Source: Hirschia sp. (GTDB lineage: Bacteria > Pseudomonadota > Alphaproteobacteria > Caulobacterales > Hyphomonadaceae). From it: a stretch of DNA of 64,000 nucleotides. The notes under the pieces were generated by a model. It was not told the DNA's origin, searched no databases, and was given only the letters and a program-made list of their open reading frames with translations. Positions 1-9,173 of this stretch are shown piece by piece (position 1 is the first letter of the stretch; each line of letters begins with the position of its first letter). The translations under genes and the position numbers were made by a program. The DNA is taken from positions 1 through 64,000 of the forward strand of contig PAQI01000002.1 in NCBI GenBank assembly GCA_002709235.1, given 5' to 3'.

Positions 1-1169
1 GAGATCTTGCGCTGGCATTGCTCACCCAGCCTGGCGCGCAGCTCTTCCTGTTCGAAGAGGGTCCGCAATTTTCGGGCACCATCGGCAATGTCAGGTTCGG
101 CCCACACAAGGCCGTCCCCTTCTGGATAGATCCCTGTCGGGTCACGCACCGGGACCAGCCTGCAGTCGATCAGAAGCTCAGGAAAATCATCCATGAAATC
201 CATATTGCCGGAATAGCCTGTCGCCAGGGGCGTCACACCATATCGCATGGCTTCGGCGAGCACGAGCCCGTATCCCTCCGCACGATGGGCTGACAGATAG
301 ACATCGCTGTGTCCGATAAAGGCCGCCATCTCCGCCTTGTCGAGGTCCCGGTCAATCAGCTCGATATCATCCCGTTGGGCTATGGTGCTGACCAGGGCGT
401 CGAGACTTGCCGCATCTGTTTGTGAATTTCCGACCTTGATACGCAGACGTGCAGCTTTGGAAGGAGAGGGAAATGCTGTGGTGAATATCTGGACGGCTCC
501 GCGCAGGTTCTTACGCGTTTCACTCGATCTCAGATCGCCAGCTGTCGCGACCGTGAACGGCGCGTCAGCAGCAGGTCGCGCTGACAAGGGGCTCGCAGCG
601 GGTGTCCAATATGGCACGATGCGGACATTTGGGTGGTGGGGCCGTAACATGTCGGCGACGAATTCAGTCGGGGCCCATAATTCGTCGAAGAGGCTGGCGG
701 CGGTTATCCAGTCCTTTGGCAATTGCGGCAGCTCATAGACCCAATAGCCAATGCGATAGGTGCGTTTAAGCGAATCCGGTTTGATCCGACTGAGCGCGAC
801 CATGGCTTCGGGAGCATTGCACACCAGAACCAGAACGCCGCTTGTGGCACCCTGCGGCAGAGCTTGTGTCCCGAACGGATGTGCGCCGAGCCATTCGCGC
901 AGATCCTGTTTAATGAGGGGAGTGGAATTGGCTTCAAAGCCCATGATAGTGGTGACGCAGGCCCGAGCTATTCCGAAGGTTTCGTTCAGAAAGCCCGCGA
1001 CCATGAGTGGACCTTCCTGATGAGGCCCCTTGGGTCCGCCATGCAGTTTGACAACATGGCGCAATATCGCTTGGGTTGCTGATTTGCGGAGCTTTTTCTG
1101 AAGGAAGCGCGGGAGCAAGTGTCGCCAGATCTGGACGGTCGCGTGAAATGCAAATTTGCTCGCTGACAT
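1..1169 (-). CDS. Glycosyltransferase family 4 protein, C-terminus cut by window edge
   Basis: The reverse strand reads open from ATG 1169 to the left edge: 389 codons with no stop, so the C-terminus is missing. It transfers sugar from a nucleotide-sugar donor during polysaccharide assembly in the cytoplasm. Visible signs are a GYWVYELP segment near residue 147 and a GT-B acceptor loop SAHRAEGYGLVLAEAM near residue 290, whose two Glu residues form the EX7E motif of GT4 retaining enzymes. The WVYELP and AHRAEGYG segments have close counterparts in the larger transferase at 19844-21955, so the two probably belong to one subfamily. It is divergent from the gene at 1319. Donor and linkage cannot be read from sequence. 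Confidence 0.85.
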   Translation of the reverse strand, partial: MSASKFAFHATVQIWRHLLPRFLQKKLRKSATQAILRHVVKLHGGPKGPHQEGPLMVAGFLNETFGIARACVTTIMGFEANSTPLIKQDLREWLGAHPFGTQALPQGATSGVLVLVCNAPEAMVALSRIKPDSLKRTYRIGYWVYELPQLPKDWITAASLFDELWAPTEFVADMLRPHHPNVRIVPYWTPAASPLSARPAADAPFTVATAGDLRSSETRKNLRGAVQIFTTAFPSPSKAARLRIKVGNSQTDAASLDALVSTIAQRDDIELIDRDLDKAEMAAFIGHSDVYLSAHRAEGYGLVLAEAMRYGVTPLATGYSGNMDFMDDFPELLIDCRLVPVRDPTGIYPEGDGLVWAEPDIADGARKLRTLFEQEELRARLGEQCQRKI

Positions 1170-1318
1170 GGCTGGGTCGCTAACTTGTTGAACTCATTAC
1201 AATTCGCCGACCCAAATTGTCGTGCCTCATGTCCGCTCGGTGTAGAATTTACTTGTCTGGAAGGCAAGCGGGGATATTACAGGTAGGCTTTGCGACCTGA
1301 TTAGTGAGAACATGTGTG

Positions 1319-1828
1319 ATGAGTTCCAATGAGTCTCCCGGTACACCCTCAACAGGTCAAATCAGCAATCGGCATGAAGCCATCGAAACGTGGCGCAAGT
1401 CTGTCCAAGCGCATGACGAGATTTTGGGCTTGATCAAGCCGCAGCACGAGATCGCGGTTTCAGAAGGCGGTTATCGTCCTGATGTGTCCGGTTTGAATCT
1501 CAATGAAGCCAGTTCTCAAACCATTGCGTCTCAACCCGCTTCCTGGCGCAAGCCCGTGCGCGCTTTTCTGTTCAATTCTGTTCGTCTTATCCAGAACTGG
1601 ACATTTCTTTATTCCAATCTGCGCAAGGCATTCGCTTCAATTCCGGCTGTCGATCTGAGATTGCAGGCCTATGCCAATCCAGACGGACGTGAAGAGCGCC
1701 CGATGATTCAAAGAGGCGATTTTCGAACGGTTCTGGTAGAAAGTGGGTCGATCTACAGTCGCGTGATGAGACGGTTGAACCGTGTTGATGCCGTTGAGAA
1801 TGGCGCATCGGAAACTGCCGCTTCATGA
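1319..1828 (+). CDS. Hypothetical protein upstream of a multidomain glycosyltransferase
   Basis: A 169-residue soluble protein that I do not recognise. ATG 1319 is preferred because a TGAGAA stretch lies about 8 bases upstream; GTG 1304 is an in-frame alternative. Its stop overlaps the start of the glycosyltransferase at 1825 (ATGA), so the two are translationally coupled and probably act in the same pathway. The N-terminus is polar with a helix-rich stretch; no signal peptide, membrane segment or catalytic motif is evident. A role as accessory subunit or chain-length factor for the downstream transferase is possible but only inferred from coupling. Confidence 0.6.
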   Translation: MSSNESPGTPSTGQISNRHEAIETWRKSVQAHDEILGLIKPQHEIAVSEGGYRPDVSGLNLNEASSQTIASQPASWRKPVRAFLFNSVRLIQNWTFLYSNLRKAFASIPAVDLRLQAYANPDGREERPMIQRGDFRTVLVESGSIYSRVMRRLNRVDAVENGASETAAS

Positions 1829-4800
1829 GGATCATTCTCGATCTACAGGGCGCGCAGGGTGAGAATTATTTTCGGGGAATTGGGCGTTACGCCCTGTCGC
1901 TCGCAAATGCCATTCGCGCAAACGCCCCGCCTGGATATGAAATACTCGCCGGCCTGAACCGGTCGATTTCAAGCAATATGGATGATATCCGACAAACGCT
2001 GAGTGCAGAGTTTGATCATCAGGACATCGTCACATGGTCAACACCGGCACATGATCGTAGCCGTTTTGGCAATAGTGCTGACAGGATGTCCGCTGCTCAG
2101 GTCCTTCAGGATGCTGCCATTGCAGGTTTCCACCCGGATCTGGTGCATCAATCCAGTCTCATGGAGGGGTTTCACGACAACGCCGTGTCGCATCTGCGTC
2201 CACGGTTCGGGCCGTTTCTGCGGTCGGCGACTTTCTTTGATGCGATTCCAGCGATCTATCCGGAAACCTATCTCACCGACGCTGTTTTCGCCGAATTCTA
2301 TCGATCACGCATGAAGATTTATCAAGAGCTCGATCTCGTGCTCGCGATATCAAGGAGCGCTGGACAGGAAGCCATTGATTTCGCCTCCGTCGCCCCCGAA
2401 CGCCTTGTGAATATCATGGCCGCCAGTGACAGCGTCTTTTCCAGATCAGCCTCTGCCGGGCAATCGGACAGGTCCGTGCTCAAGCAGCTCGGCGTTCCTG
2501 CGCGTTATGTGATGTATGCCGGTGGTTATGACCGGCGCAAGAACATCCACACGCTAATCCGCGCCTTTGCCAGAATGAAAAAGTCAGTGCGTTCTGACTG
2601 GTGTCTGGTACTTGCCGGAAAGATCCCACCGAACATTCGCGATGAATTGTCGAGATTTGCGCTGTCTGTCGGGCTGGCATCAAGTCGGGTGCGGTTCCTC
2701 GAATATGTCACTGATGAGCAGATGGCGGCCCTGTACCGAGGCTGCGGCCTGTTCGTGTTACCTTCGCACCATGAAGGATTTGGTTTGCCTGCATTGGAGG
2801 CGATGTCCTGCGGTACGCCGGTGCTGGCAGCAGACTCTCCGGGGCTTCGCGAACTGGTAGTCGAATCTGAAGCCATGTTCGACCCTGATGACCATGAGGC
2901 CTTGTCGGAAAAAATCGAGCTGGCACTTACCGACGCTGAGTTTCGGAAGATGCTGTGTGACAATGGTGAAACCCAGGCTGCTCGATATTCCTGGGAGCGA
3001 TCCGCGAAGCTGGCCCTGGATGCGTTCTCTGCTGCCCGGCAACATGCAATGGGAGGGCAAGTTCATAAAATCAGGCGCGTTGCCATTTTGATGACAGCCT
3101 TCGAGAGCGATGCTTCTGCCACCCGCAACATGCGCAAGCTGATATCCGAGTTGGCGGCCGGTTTCGCAGTGGATGTGGTTGCGCCTGATCCGGATCTGTC
3201 ACTGATTGGGCTGGGAGAGCTTCCGGCGTCTGTTCGCAAGGTACGTTTGCAGGATTTTGAGCAGGATGGTGAGCGTTATCAGTGGATCGCTGCCAGCCTT
3301 GCGTCCACTGAACCTTGTGCCTGGATCACACGGCGCCTGATTGATCAGCCTCTGGTTTTGATCGCACATTCCGGCGATGTCGATGATCTGTATGCCGCCT
3401 GTGAGTTGCCACATTGCCTGTCGAAAAATATCCGGCTTCAGGGGCTGGGCTGGAACAGTCTGACGGCATTTGGTGAGTTGACGGGAGATGATGCCCTCGA
3501 AGACTGGACAGCACTTATGGTGGTGATGAGCGGGTTATCTCCCGCGATCCTGCCATTGGGGCTGACCGCTGAACGTGCAGCGAAATTGTCAGAGCTGAAG
3601 CTGGATCGCTGGGAGTTCGTGGCGGACGGTTCATATGTCGACTGGATCAACAAGACAGAGGCGCGGTGTCTTCCCAAAATCGGGCTCAATGCGCAGGCTG
3701 CAGCGTTGGAAACATTGACGTTTACAGCGCCGGATGCGCGTTTGCAGCAGGACATTGCCGCGAGCATGTCTTCGAATGTGCCGATCCGCAAAGCGCGTCG
3801 GCAATTGCTGGTCGATGTCTCTCACCTGGCTGTCATTGATGCAAAATCGGGTATTCAGCGAGTCGTCCGGGCGATTCTTGGATATCTGATGAGTGATTTT
3901 GGAGATCAGTTTGATATCCGGCCCGTGGCCGCACGTGGCGATCGTGGATATCATTATGCAAATGAATTTGCCGCTCGGTTTCTGGGGGTGGATATCAATG
4001 TTGAAGACAGGCCCGTTGATGTTTGTCCGGGGGACATCTTTCTGGGTCTGGACCTGACCTCTGATGTCGCTCATCTGCACGAAGACTGGTTCAACCACAT
4101 TCGCAAGCTCGGCGCGAAAGTGGTTTTTGTCATCTATGACCTGCTCCCCAATCTTTCACCGCAATATTTTCCTGACACCGTTGTGGAAGCTGCTGATCGT
4201 TGGCTGAGACTTGTCTTGCGGTCTGCGGATCAGGCTGTGTGTATTTCGCGCACGGTTGCTGCGGAGTTGAAAGACTGGTCGTCGCATGTCGAGGTGACAC
4301 GTGACATACCCTTGCAGATCGATTCCTGGCCACTAGGTGCCGATATTGAAGCCAGCAAGCCGTCCAGCGAAGACATGGAGGGAGGCGAGGAGATCCTGGC
4401 CAAGCTGTCTCAGCGACCAAGCGTGTTGATGGTTGGCACTATCGAACCTCGCAAGGGGCATGATCAAGCCCTCGCAGCCTTCACGGAATTGTGGAAACGG
4501 GGCACGGATGTCAATCTGGTGATCATTGGCAAGGCGGGCTGGAATGTCGATGAGTTATTGGCCCGGTTACGCACCATGGCGAGCAATGAGCCGCGCCTGA
4601 TCTGGTGTGACAATGCATCAGATGCATTTCTTCAGAAGGTCTATGCTGCGTCAGGTGGGGTTCTCGTTGCATCCCGCGGGGAGGGCTTTGGTTTGCCAAT
4701 CATCGAGGCGCGCGCCCATGGCAAGCCGGTGCTTGCGCGAGATCTGCCGGTCTTTCGCGAAGTTGCAAATGACACCGCATCGTTCTTCTCGGCAATAACG

Positions 4801-4929
4801 GGCGAGAAACTCGCCAATGCGATTCTCGAGTGGATGGTGCAATGGCCAACTTTAAATGTTGAAGCAAGTTTCGAAGCTACAACCTGGAAGGCCAGCGCTG
4901 CCGCTTTATTGCGCAAAATCAATGTCTAG
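1825..4929 (+). CDS. Multidomain glycosyltransferase with two GT4 modules
   Basis: A 1034-residue cytoplasmic enzyme carrying two complete GT4-type catalytic modules. The first covers about residues 1-395 and has HHEGFGLPALE near 315-325. The second covers about 665-1034, begins near SGIQRVVRAI and has RGEGFGLPIIE near 951-961. Between them, residues about 400-650 look like a third, degenerate GT-B-like segment without the EX7E motif. Multi-module GT4 enzymes commonly build or polymerise O-antigen repeats in ABC-transporter-dependent systems (WbdA type), which fits the Wzm/Wzt pair in this locus. The start overlaps the stop of the preceding small gene. Donor (GDP-mannose or GDP-rhamnose) is inferred only from the neighbouring nucleotide-sugar genes. 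Confidence 0.9.
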   Translation: MRIILDLQGAQGENYFRGIGRYALSLANAIRANAPPGYEILAGLNRSISSNMDDIRQTLSAEFDHQDIVTWSTPAHDRSRFGNSADRMSAAQVLQDAAIAGFHPDLVHQSSLMEGFHDNAVSHLRPRFGPFLRSATFFDAIPAIYPETYLTDAVFAEFYRSRMKIYQELDLVLAISRSAGQEAIDFASVAPERLVNIMAASDSVFSRSASAGQSDRSVLKQLGVPARYVMYAGGYDRRKNIHTLIRAFARMKKSVRSDWCLVLAGKIPPNIRDELSRFALSVGLASSRVRFLEYVTDEQMAALYRGCGLFVLPSHHEGFGLPALEAMSCGTPVLAADSPGLRELVVESEAMFDPDDHEALSEKIELALTDAEFRKMLCDNGETQAARYSWERSAKLALDAFSAARQHAMGGQVHKIRRVAILMTAFESDASATRNMRKLISELAAGFAVDVVAPDPDLSLIGLGELPASVRKVRLQDFEQDGERYQWIAASLASTEPCAWITRRLIDQPLVLIAHSGDVDDLYAACELPHCLSKNIRLQGLGWNSLTAFGELTGDDALEDWTALMVVMSGLSPAILPLGLTAERAAKLSELKLDRWEFVADGSYVDWINKTEARCLPKIGLNAQAAALETLTFTAPDARLQQDIAASMSSNVPIRKARRQLLVDVSHLAVIDAKSGIQRVVRAILGYLMSDFGDQFDIRPVAARGDRGYHYANEFAARFLGVDINVEDRPVDVCPGDIFLGLDLTSDVAHLHEDWFNHIRKLGAKVVFVIYDLLPNLSPQYFPDTVVEAADRWLRLVLRSADQAVCISRTVAAELKDWSSHVEVTRDIPLQIDSWPLGADIEASKPSSEDMEGGEEILAKLSQRPSVLMVGTIEPRKGHDQALAAFTELWKRGTDVNLVIIGKAGWNVDELLARLRTMASNEPRLIWCDNASDAFLQKVYAASGGVLVASRGEGFGLPIIEARAHGKPVLARDLPVFREVANDTASFFSAITGEKLANAILEWMVQWPTLNVEASFEATTWKASAAALLRKINV

Positions 4930-5019
4930 GCCTTCATTCCAAAAAAAGCCGATGGTTAATTGATAGTGTTTGGTGCTTGGTATAAGCCTGTCGCAGTGGT
5001 GCAGAAGAAGGGGTAGGTC

Positions 5020-6054
5020 ATGAGCGAGCTCGTCTCGGGAAATTCGCAAGCGGCCGGTAAGGTTTCGTCTACTGAAGATGGATTTCGGAAACTTATCATC
5101 CAGATTCCCTGTTACAATGAAGCCGGTACACTGGCGATTGCGTTGGCTGATCTGCCGCGTCAGGTGACGGGTTATGATGTCGTTGAATGGTTGGTAATCG
5201 ACGATGGATGTACTGACGATACAGTAAAGGTCGCGCTTGAAAATGGCGTGGATCATATCGTGTCGCTGCGCCGAAATCAGGGCCTTGCGAAGGGTTTCAT
5301 GGCTGGGATCGAGGCCTGCCTGAAGCTGGGCGCGCATACGATCGTCAACACCGATGCTGATAATCAGTACAAGGCGTCTCACATTCCTGATCTGGTGATG
5401 CCGATCCTGTCAGGTGAAGCTGACTATGTGGTTGGTGAGCGTCCGATTGTGAAGCACCCACATTTCTCACCCATCAAGAAGATGCTGCAATCCCTCGGAA
5501 GTTGGGCAGTGCGCAAGGCCAGCGGAACATCGGTACCAGATGCCCCATCGGGGTTCAGGGCGATTCATCGCGAGGCTGCGATGCAGATCAATGTGTTCAA
5601 CCCTTACACATACACGCTTGAAACGATTATCCAGGCAGGCCGCAAGAAGTTGCGTGTTGCATCAGTTCCTGTCGGTGTGAACGGGGATCTGCGTCCTTCC
5701 CGCCTCGTCAAGAGCATGAGTTCCTATATCAAGCGCTCCATCGGGACCATTTTTCGATATTACATCATTTATACGCCGATCAAGGCATTCTCGGTCCTGG
5801 CGGCGTTGTTCCTGATACCAGCCCTTGGACTGGGCATTCGCTATATGTGGTTGGCGTATCACGGTCATGGCGACGGTAATATTCAATCATTGATTCTGCT
5901 TTCCGTGCTGGCCACGGCAGGCTTCCTGTCACTGCTGCTGGGAGTGGTCGGGGACTTGATGGCGATCAATCGCCGTATTCTTGAGGAGAACAGGACACGG
6001 CTTTTGCGCCTTGAAATCGCTATGGCGGGAGAAAAACCGCTGCCATCTAACTGA
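5020..6054 (+). CDS. Membrane-anchored GT2 glycosyltransferase (dolichyl/polyprenyl-phosphate sugar synthase type)
   Basis: 344 residues. The N-terminal GT-A domain has IPCYNEAGTL near residue 30, the DDGCTDDT donor-binding stretch near 68 and a DADNQY metal-binding motif near 113. Two C-terminal hydrophobic segments (about 250-275 and 290-315) anchor it to the inner membrane. This architecture is typical of enzymes that load a sugar on undecaprenyl phosphate, or of DPM1-like synthases. Such a lipid-linked sugar would be the donor for a GT-C enzyme, and one is present at 13067. ATG 5020 is preceded by AAGGGG at normal spacing. The pairing with the GT-C enzyme is inferred. Confidence 0.88.
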   Translation: MSELVSGNSQAAGKVSSTEDGFRKLIIQIPCYNEAGTLAIALADLPRQVTGYDVVEWLVIDDGCTDDTVKVALENGVDHIVSLRRNQGLAKGFMAGIEACLKLGAHTIVNTDADNQYKASHIPDLVMPILSGEADYVVGERPIVKHPHFSPIKKMLQSLGSWAVRKASGTSVPDAPSGFRAIHREAAMQINVFNPYTYTLETIIQAGRKKLRVASVPVGVNGDLRPSRLVKSMSSYIKRSIGTIFRYYIIYTPIKAFSVLAALFLIPALGLGIRYMWLAYHGHGDGNIQSLILLSVLATAGFLSLLLGVVGDLMAINRRILEENRTRLLRLEIAMAGEKPLPSN

Positions 6055-6212
6055 GCGCTTTCATTGTTTCGAGATTGCATCCGATGGCACGGCCATTTGA
6101 CGTGAATCGGAAAGTCCGCAAGTCCCTGTTTTCAGCAGCAATGTCGCCTTGTTTGGAACATTAATTTCTGCATAACAACAATCTGAACCAGTTGTGAGGG
6201 TGCGTTTGAACT

Positions 6213-6767
6213 ATGAAAAAGACTTGGAAATATATTGGTCTGGCAACGATCGCCACCATGTCACTTCTGGCTGCGGCCTGTACCGAAAAAGCGTCGGAAG
6301 ATGTTGTGACGGAGACCACGCCAGCCGTTCAGGAAACATCGGCAGTAGACACAACGCAGCCCGTTGGACCGAAACCACCCTGCATGGAGAATGTGACATT
6401 CGTTGATTCTACCCAATGGCACGGGTGTGAAAAGGGTGGTCGCTGGATGCGCGTGACGACTGCTGATGTCGAGGTGAAGCTTCCTGAAGAGCCCGTTTCC
6501 GGCATTCTGATCTATGGCGGTATTTACGGTCCTGCGCGAAATGTCACCGTGTATGTCAATGGCACTGAAACTGTCAGTGAGGCGACATTCGGACCAGACA
6601 AGAACATTCTGGTTCCGCTTCCTGAAGGCTTCCAGCAAGAAACCGCCACTCTTCGCATCGAGCTTGATGGTGGTGAGCCTGTCAGCCCGAAATCGCTCGG
6701 TGTTTCGACTGATAGCCGTCCTCTTGCAATGATGCTGCGCAGGATCGACTTCAAGAAGGCCAGCTGA
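6213..6767 (+). CDS. Lipoprotein with a domain shared with the GT-C membrane glycosyltransferase
   Basis: A 184-residue predicted lipoprotein. The first 23 residues form a type II signal peptide with lipobox LLAAAC, and a Thr/Glu-rich linker follows. The C-terminal part (about 65-184) ends with VTVYVNGT and then SPKSLGVSTDSRPLAMML. The same pattern, VSVNGT followed by SPLELGLSSDKRVLGVGL, closes the 795-residue membrane protein at 13067-15454, so I infer a common beta-rich domain, perhaps carbohydrate-binding. The lack of Asp after the lipobox Cys (Thr instead) suggests sorting to the outer membrane. A bidirectional terminator follows. Function otherwise unknown. Confidence 0.8.
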   Translation: MKKTWKYIGLATIATMSLLAAACTEKASEDVVTETTPAVQETSAVDTTQPVGPKPPCMENVTFVDSTQWHGCEKGGRWMRVTTADVEVKLPEEPVSGILIYGGIYGPARNVTVYVNGTETVSEATFGPDKNILVPLPEGFQQETATLRIELDGGEPVSPKSLGVSTDSRPLAMMLRRIDFKKAS

Positions 6768-6811
6768 ACCCCGTAAGCTGAGTTTCCATTTGGAAGCGCT
6801 TGTGAATTCAA

Positions 6812-6853
6812 AAGGACGTCGAAGGCTTTTTCAGACCTCGACGCCCTTTTTTT
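6812..6853. terminator. Bidirectional rho-independent terminator
   Basis: A GGACGTCGAAGG arm pairs with CCTCGACGCCC and a run of T follows on the plus strand. On the minus strand the same hairpin is followed by TTTT. It sits between two convergent units, the lipoprotein gene and the pyruvyltransferase-FNR gene. Confidence 0.8.
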
Positions 6854-6896
6854 GGCATGTCATGACAATCCGAGCGTCACCGAGGACGAAAACCCG

Positions 6897-9173
6897 TCAG
6901 CCCGCGAAGGCTTTTTCGATCACGAACTGGGCGGGTGATGCGTTGGAGCCTTCGGTGAGATTGGCCTCTTCGCACAATATCTTCGTGTCGTTGAGCATCT
7001 CCATGGAACCACAGATCATCACGCGGTCTTCCTCGGGATTGAGCGCTGGGACACCCAGATCCTCGAACAGCTTGCCAGACTTGATCAGATCGGTGATCCG
7101 CCCCTTGAACGGATAGTCTTCCCGCGTGACGGTGGCATGGTGAACCAGCTTGCCTTCGACCATTTCGCCGAGAAATTCATGCGCGCGGATCTCTTCGACA
7201 AGGTCCTTGCCATATTGCAGTTCGGCGACCTCACGGCAGGTATGGGTCACGATCACCTGTTCGAATTTCTCATAGGTTTCCGGGTCACGGATGACCGAGG
7301 CGAAAGGGGCAAACCCGGTTCCGGTCGAGAACATGTAGAGGCGCTTGCCGGGCACAAGGGCGTCATGCACCAGCGTACCCGTCGGCTTGCGCCCGAGCAG
7401 GACCTTGTCGCCGGGCTGGATCTGCGCCAGCCTTGATGTCAGCGGGCCATCGGGAACCTTGATGGAATAGAATTCAAGCTCCTCATCCCATGACGGGGAG
7501 GCGATCGAATAGGCGCGCAGCAAGGGTTTGCCGTTTTCCTTGGGCAAACCGATCATCACGAACTCGCCTGAGCGAAACCGAAATCCGGCCGGGCGTGTCA
7601 ACCGGAAGGAAAACAGCCTGTCCGTATAATGTTTCACGGACAAAACAGTCTCTTCGGTCGGGCCGGTGGAGGGTTTGGCGGGGGCAGACGCTGTTTTCGG
7701 TCGTTCTGCCACGGCGAGCTCTCCTGTTGCTCCGGTTTGTGTTGTGCCGCTCTTCATATCAATCCCGGATTGGGAGGCTGATGGCGCGGACGCCTGCGTG
7801 GCGTGCGGTGCCGCTACCACACCACGATCCGTATCCGATTTGGGAGCGTCACCCGCTTCCGGGTCGGGTTTGACCGACAGGTCAGCCAGCGGTTCCAATC
7901 CGAGATCTTTTGCAGCCAGATCAAACTGCCAGTTTGATTCAGCACGAACCCGCGGCAGGTTTGCCTTGATGGATGCCTTGAGCGATTCCTTGCGGGCGAT
8001 CAGCTGGTTCAGAACTTCCGGCGCGTCAGATACGGCCTTGGCATAGTCGGTCGCCATATCCTCTGCCGCGAAAAGGCTCAGGATTTCAGCATATTTGTGG
8101 CTCCAACCCACGACCATTGTCGGGATTTCCTTGCTGAGACCGGCCACCATGCCATGGAATCGTGACGACAGCAGGATATCGGAGTGTTCGACCAGTTTCA
8201 GAATTCCGTCGAAATTGATGTCCTTCTCGACAAACACCACATTATCCGTCGAGATCCCGTTTTTTTCCAGAGCTTGTGCCAGCAGGTCCATGACATAGAA
8301 ATCATTGTTTCGCGGCTTGCTTTGTGTACGGCGGTTGGCGTTTGGAAAAACGAGCGTCATCGCCCCGCGTCGATTGAGATCTGCAACGAAATCAACCAGC
8401 AACTGGACATAGTCGAGGCCCATCTTGTCCATCTTGCCCAGAACAACCGTGCTGGGAGCCAATGCAGCAACCATCTGGCCGTTGTCGCGGGCGCTATCCA
8501 TGCGAGAGCACAGGGCTTCGACGTGATCGAAATTCTCCTGATCGAGGCAATCTCCGGGGACGAAGGAGAATGCAACATCGGGAGCAAACGGGTATTTGTC
8601 ACCTGTCAGCCCGACGCGGTCGAGAGCCGCCTTGGTGGCCTTGCCGCGTGGGAAGACACGTTTGCACATCGGCAGGAACATCTTGCCCGCCCAGCGTGAA
8701 GATGCTTGCTTGAAGGGGCCCATAGCCTGGGACAATTTGAAGATCGGAACGCCCATCATCCAGGCCGGCAAAACCGACAGGATCTTGTAGGGCAGGAAGA
8801 TCACCCGGCCATCATCAAAGGAAATGCCCTGCACATCCAGCAGGGCATCACACTCCTTGAGCTTGCGGGCGGGGCCCGGCATCAGAAAACCAGGCCAGCC
8901 AAGTCCGATCAGGCGAAGCAAGCCATTGAGAAAGGCGAAGGGGAAAATCAGGAAAACCAGCGCTGCTGGTCCGCCATTGACGACGCTCACATGATCCGCT
9001 TTCGCGGCAAGGGCGGCATCTTCCTTTGGGTAATAGGAAAAATGGTTGAAATGCGCCTGTGGGTCCCTGTCACGCATGCGGGCAATGGCAGCAACGGTCA
9101 TGGCCTCAGCACCCCGATTACCCCAGAGTGTGCCGCCAATCAGGGCGTAGATATGAGTTTTCTTTTTTCTCAT
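6897..9173 (-). CDS. Fusion: polysaccharide pyruvyl transferase - ferredoxin-NADP reductase
   Basis: One uninterrupted 758-residue reading frame. Residues 1 to about 420 match the polysaccharide pyruvyl transferase family, with GGTLWGNRGAEAM near 13-25 and SSRFHGM at 336-342. Residues about 430-505 are a Ser/Ala/Pro/Thr-rich linker. Residues about 506-758 are a complete bacterial Fpr-type reductase: FAD motif RAYSIASP at 553-560, KPTGTLVHDAL at 596-606 and the NADP-binding STGTGFAPF at 616-624. ATG 9173 overlaps the stop of the FrhB-like gene (ATGA). An in-frame ATG at 7757 could yield a free reductase of about 286 residues, close to normal Fpr length. Pyruvyl transfer (from PEP) needs no reductant, so the fusion is unexpected. 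It may reflect gene joining or a functional electron supply to the FrhB-like partner. Confidence 0.9.
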   Translation of the reverse strand: MRKKKTHIYALIGGTLWGNRGAEAMTVAAIARMRDRDPQAHFNHFSYYPKEDAALAAKADHVSVVNGGPAALVFLIFPFAFLNGLLRLIGLGWPGFLMPGPARKLKECDALLDVQGISFDDGRVIFLPYKILSVLPAWMMGVPIFKLSQAMGPFKQASSRWAGKMFLPMCKRVFPRGKATKAALDRVGLTGDKYPFAPDVAFSFVPGDCLDQENFDHVEALCSRMDSARDNGQMVAALAPSTVVLGKMDKMGLDYVQLLVDFVADLNRRGAMTLVFPNANRRTQSKPRNNDFYVMDLLAQALEKNGISTDNVVFVEKDINFDGILKLVEHSDILLSSRFHGMVAGLSKEIPTMVVGWSHKYAEILSLFAAEDMATDYAKAVSDAPEVLNQLIARKESLKASIKANLPRVRAESNWQFDLAAKDLGLEPLADLSVKPDPEAGDAPKSDTDRGVVAAPHATQASAPSASQSGIDMKSGTTQTGATGELAVAERPKTASAPAKPSTGPTEETVLSVKHYTDRLFSFRLTRPAGFRFRSGEFVMIGLPKENGKPLLRAYSIASPSWDEELEFYSIKVPDGPLTSRLAQIQPGDKVLLGRKPTGTLVHDALVPGKRLYMFSTGTGFAPFASVIRDPETYEKFEQVIVTHTCREVAELQYGKDLVEEIRAHEFLGEMVEGKLVHHATVTREDYPFKGRITDLIKSGKLFEDLGVPALNPEEDRVMICGSMEMLNDTKILCEEANLTEGSNASPAQFVIEKAFAG

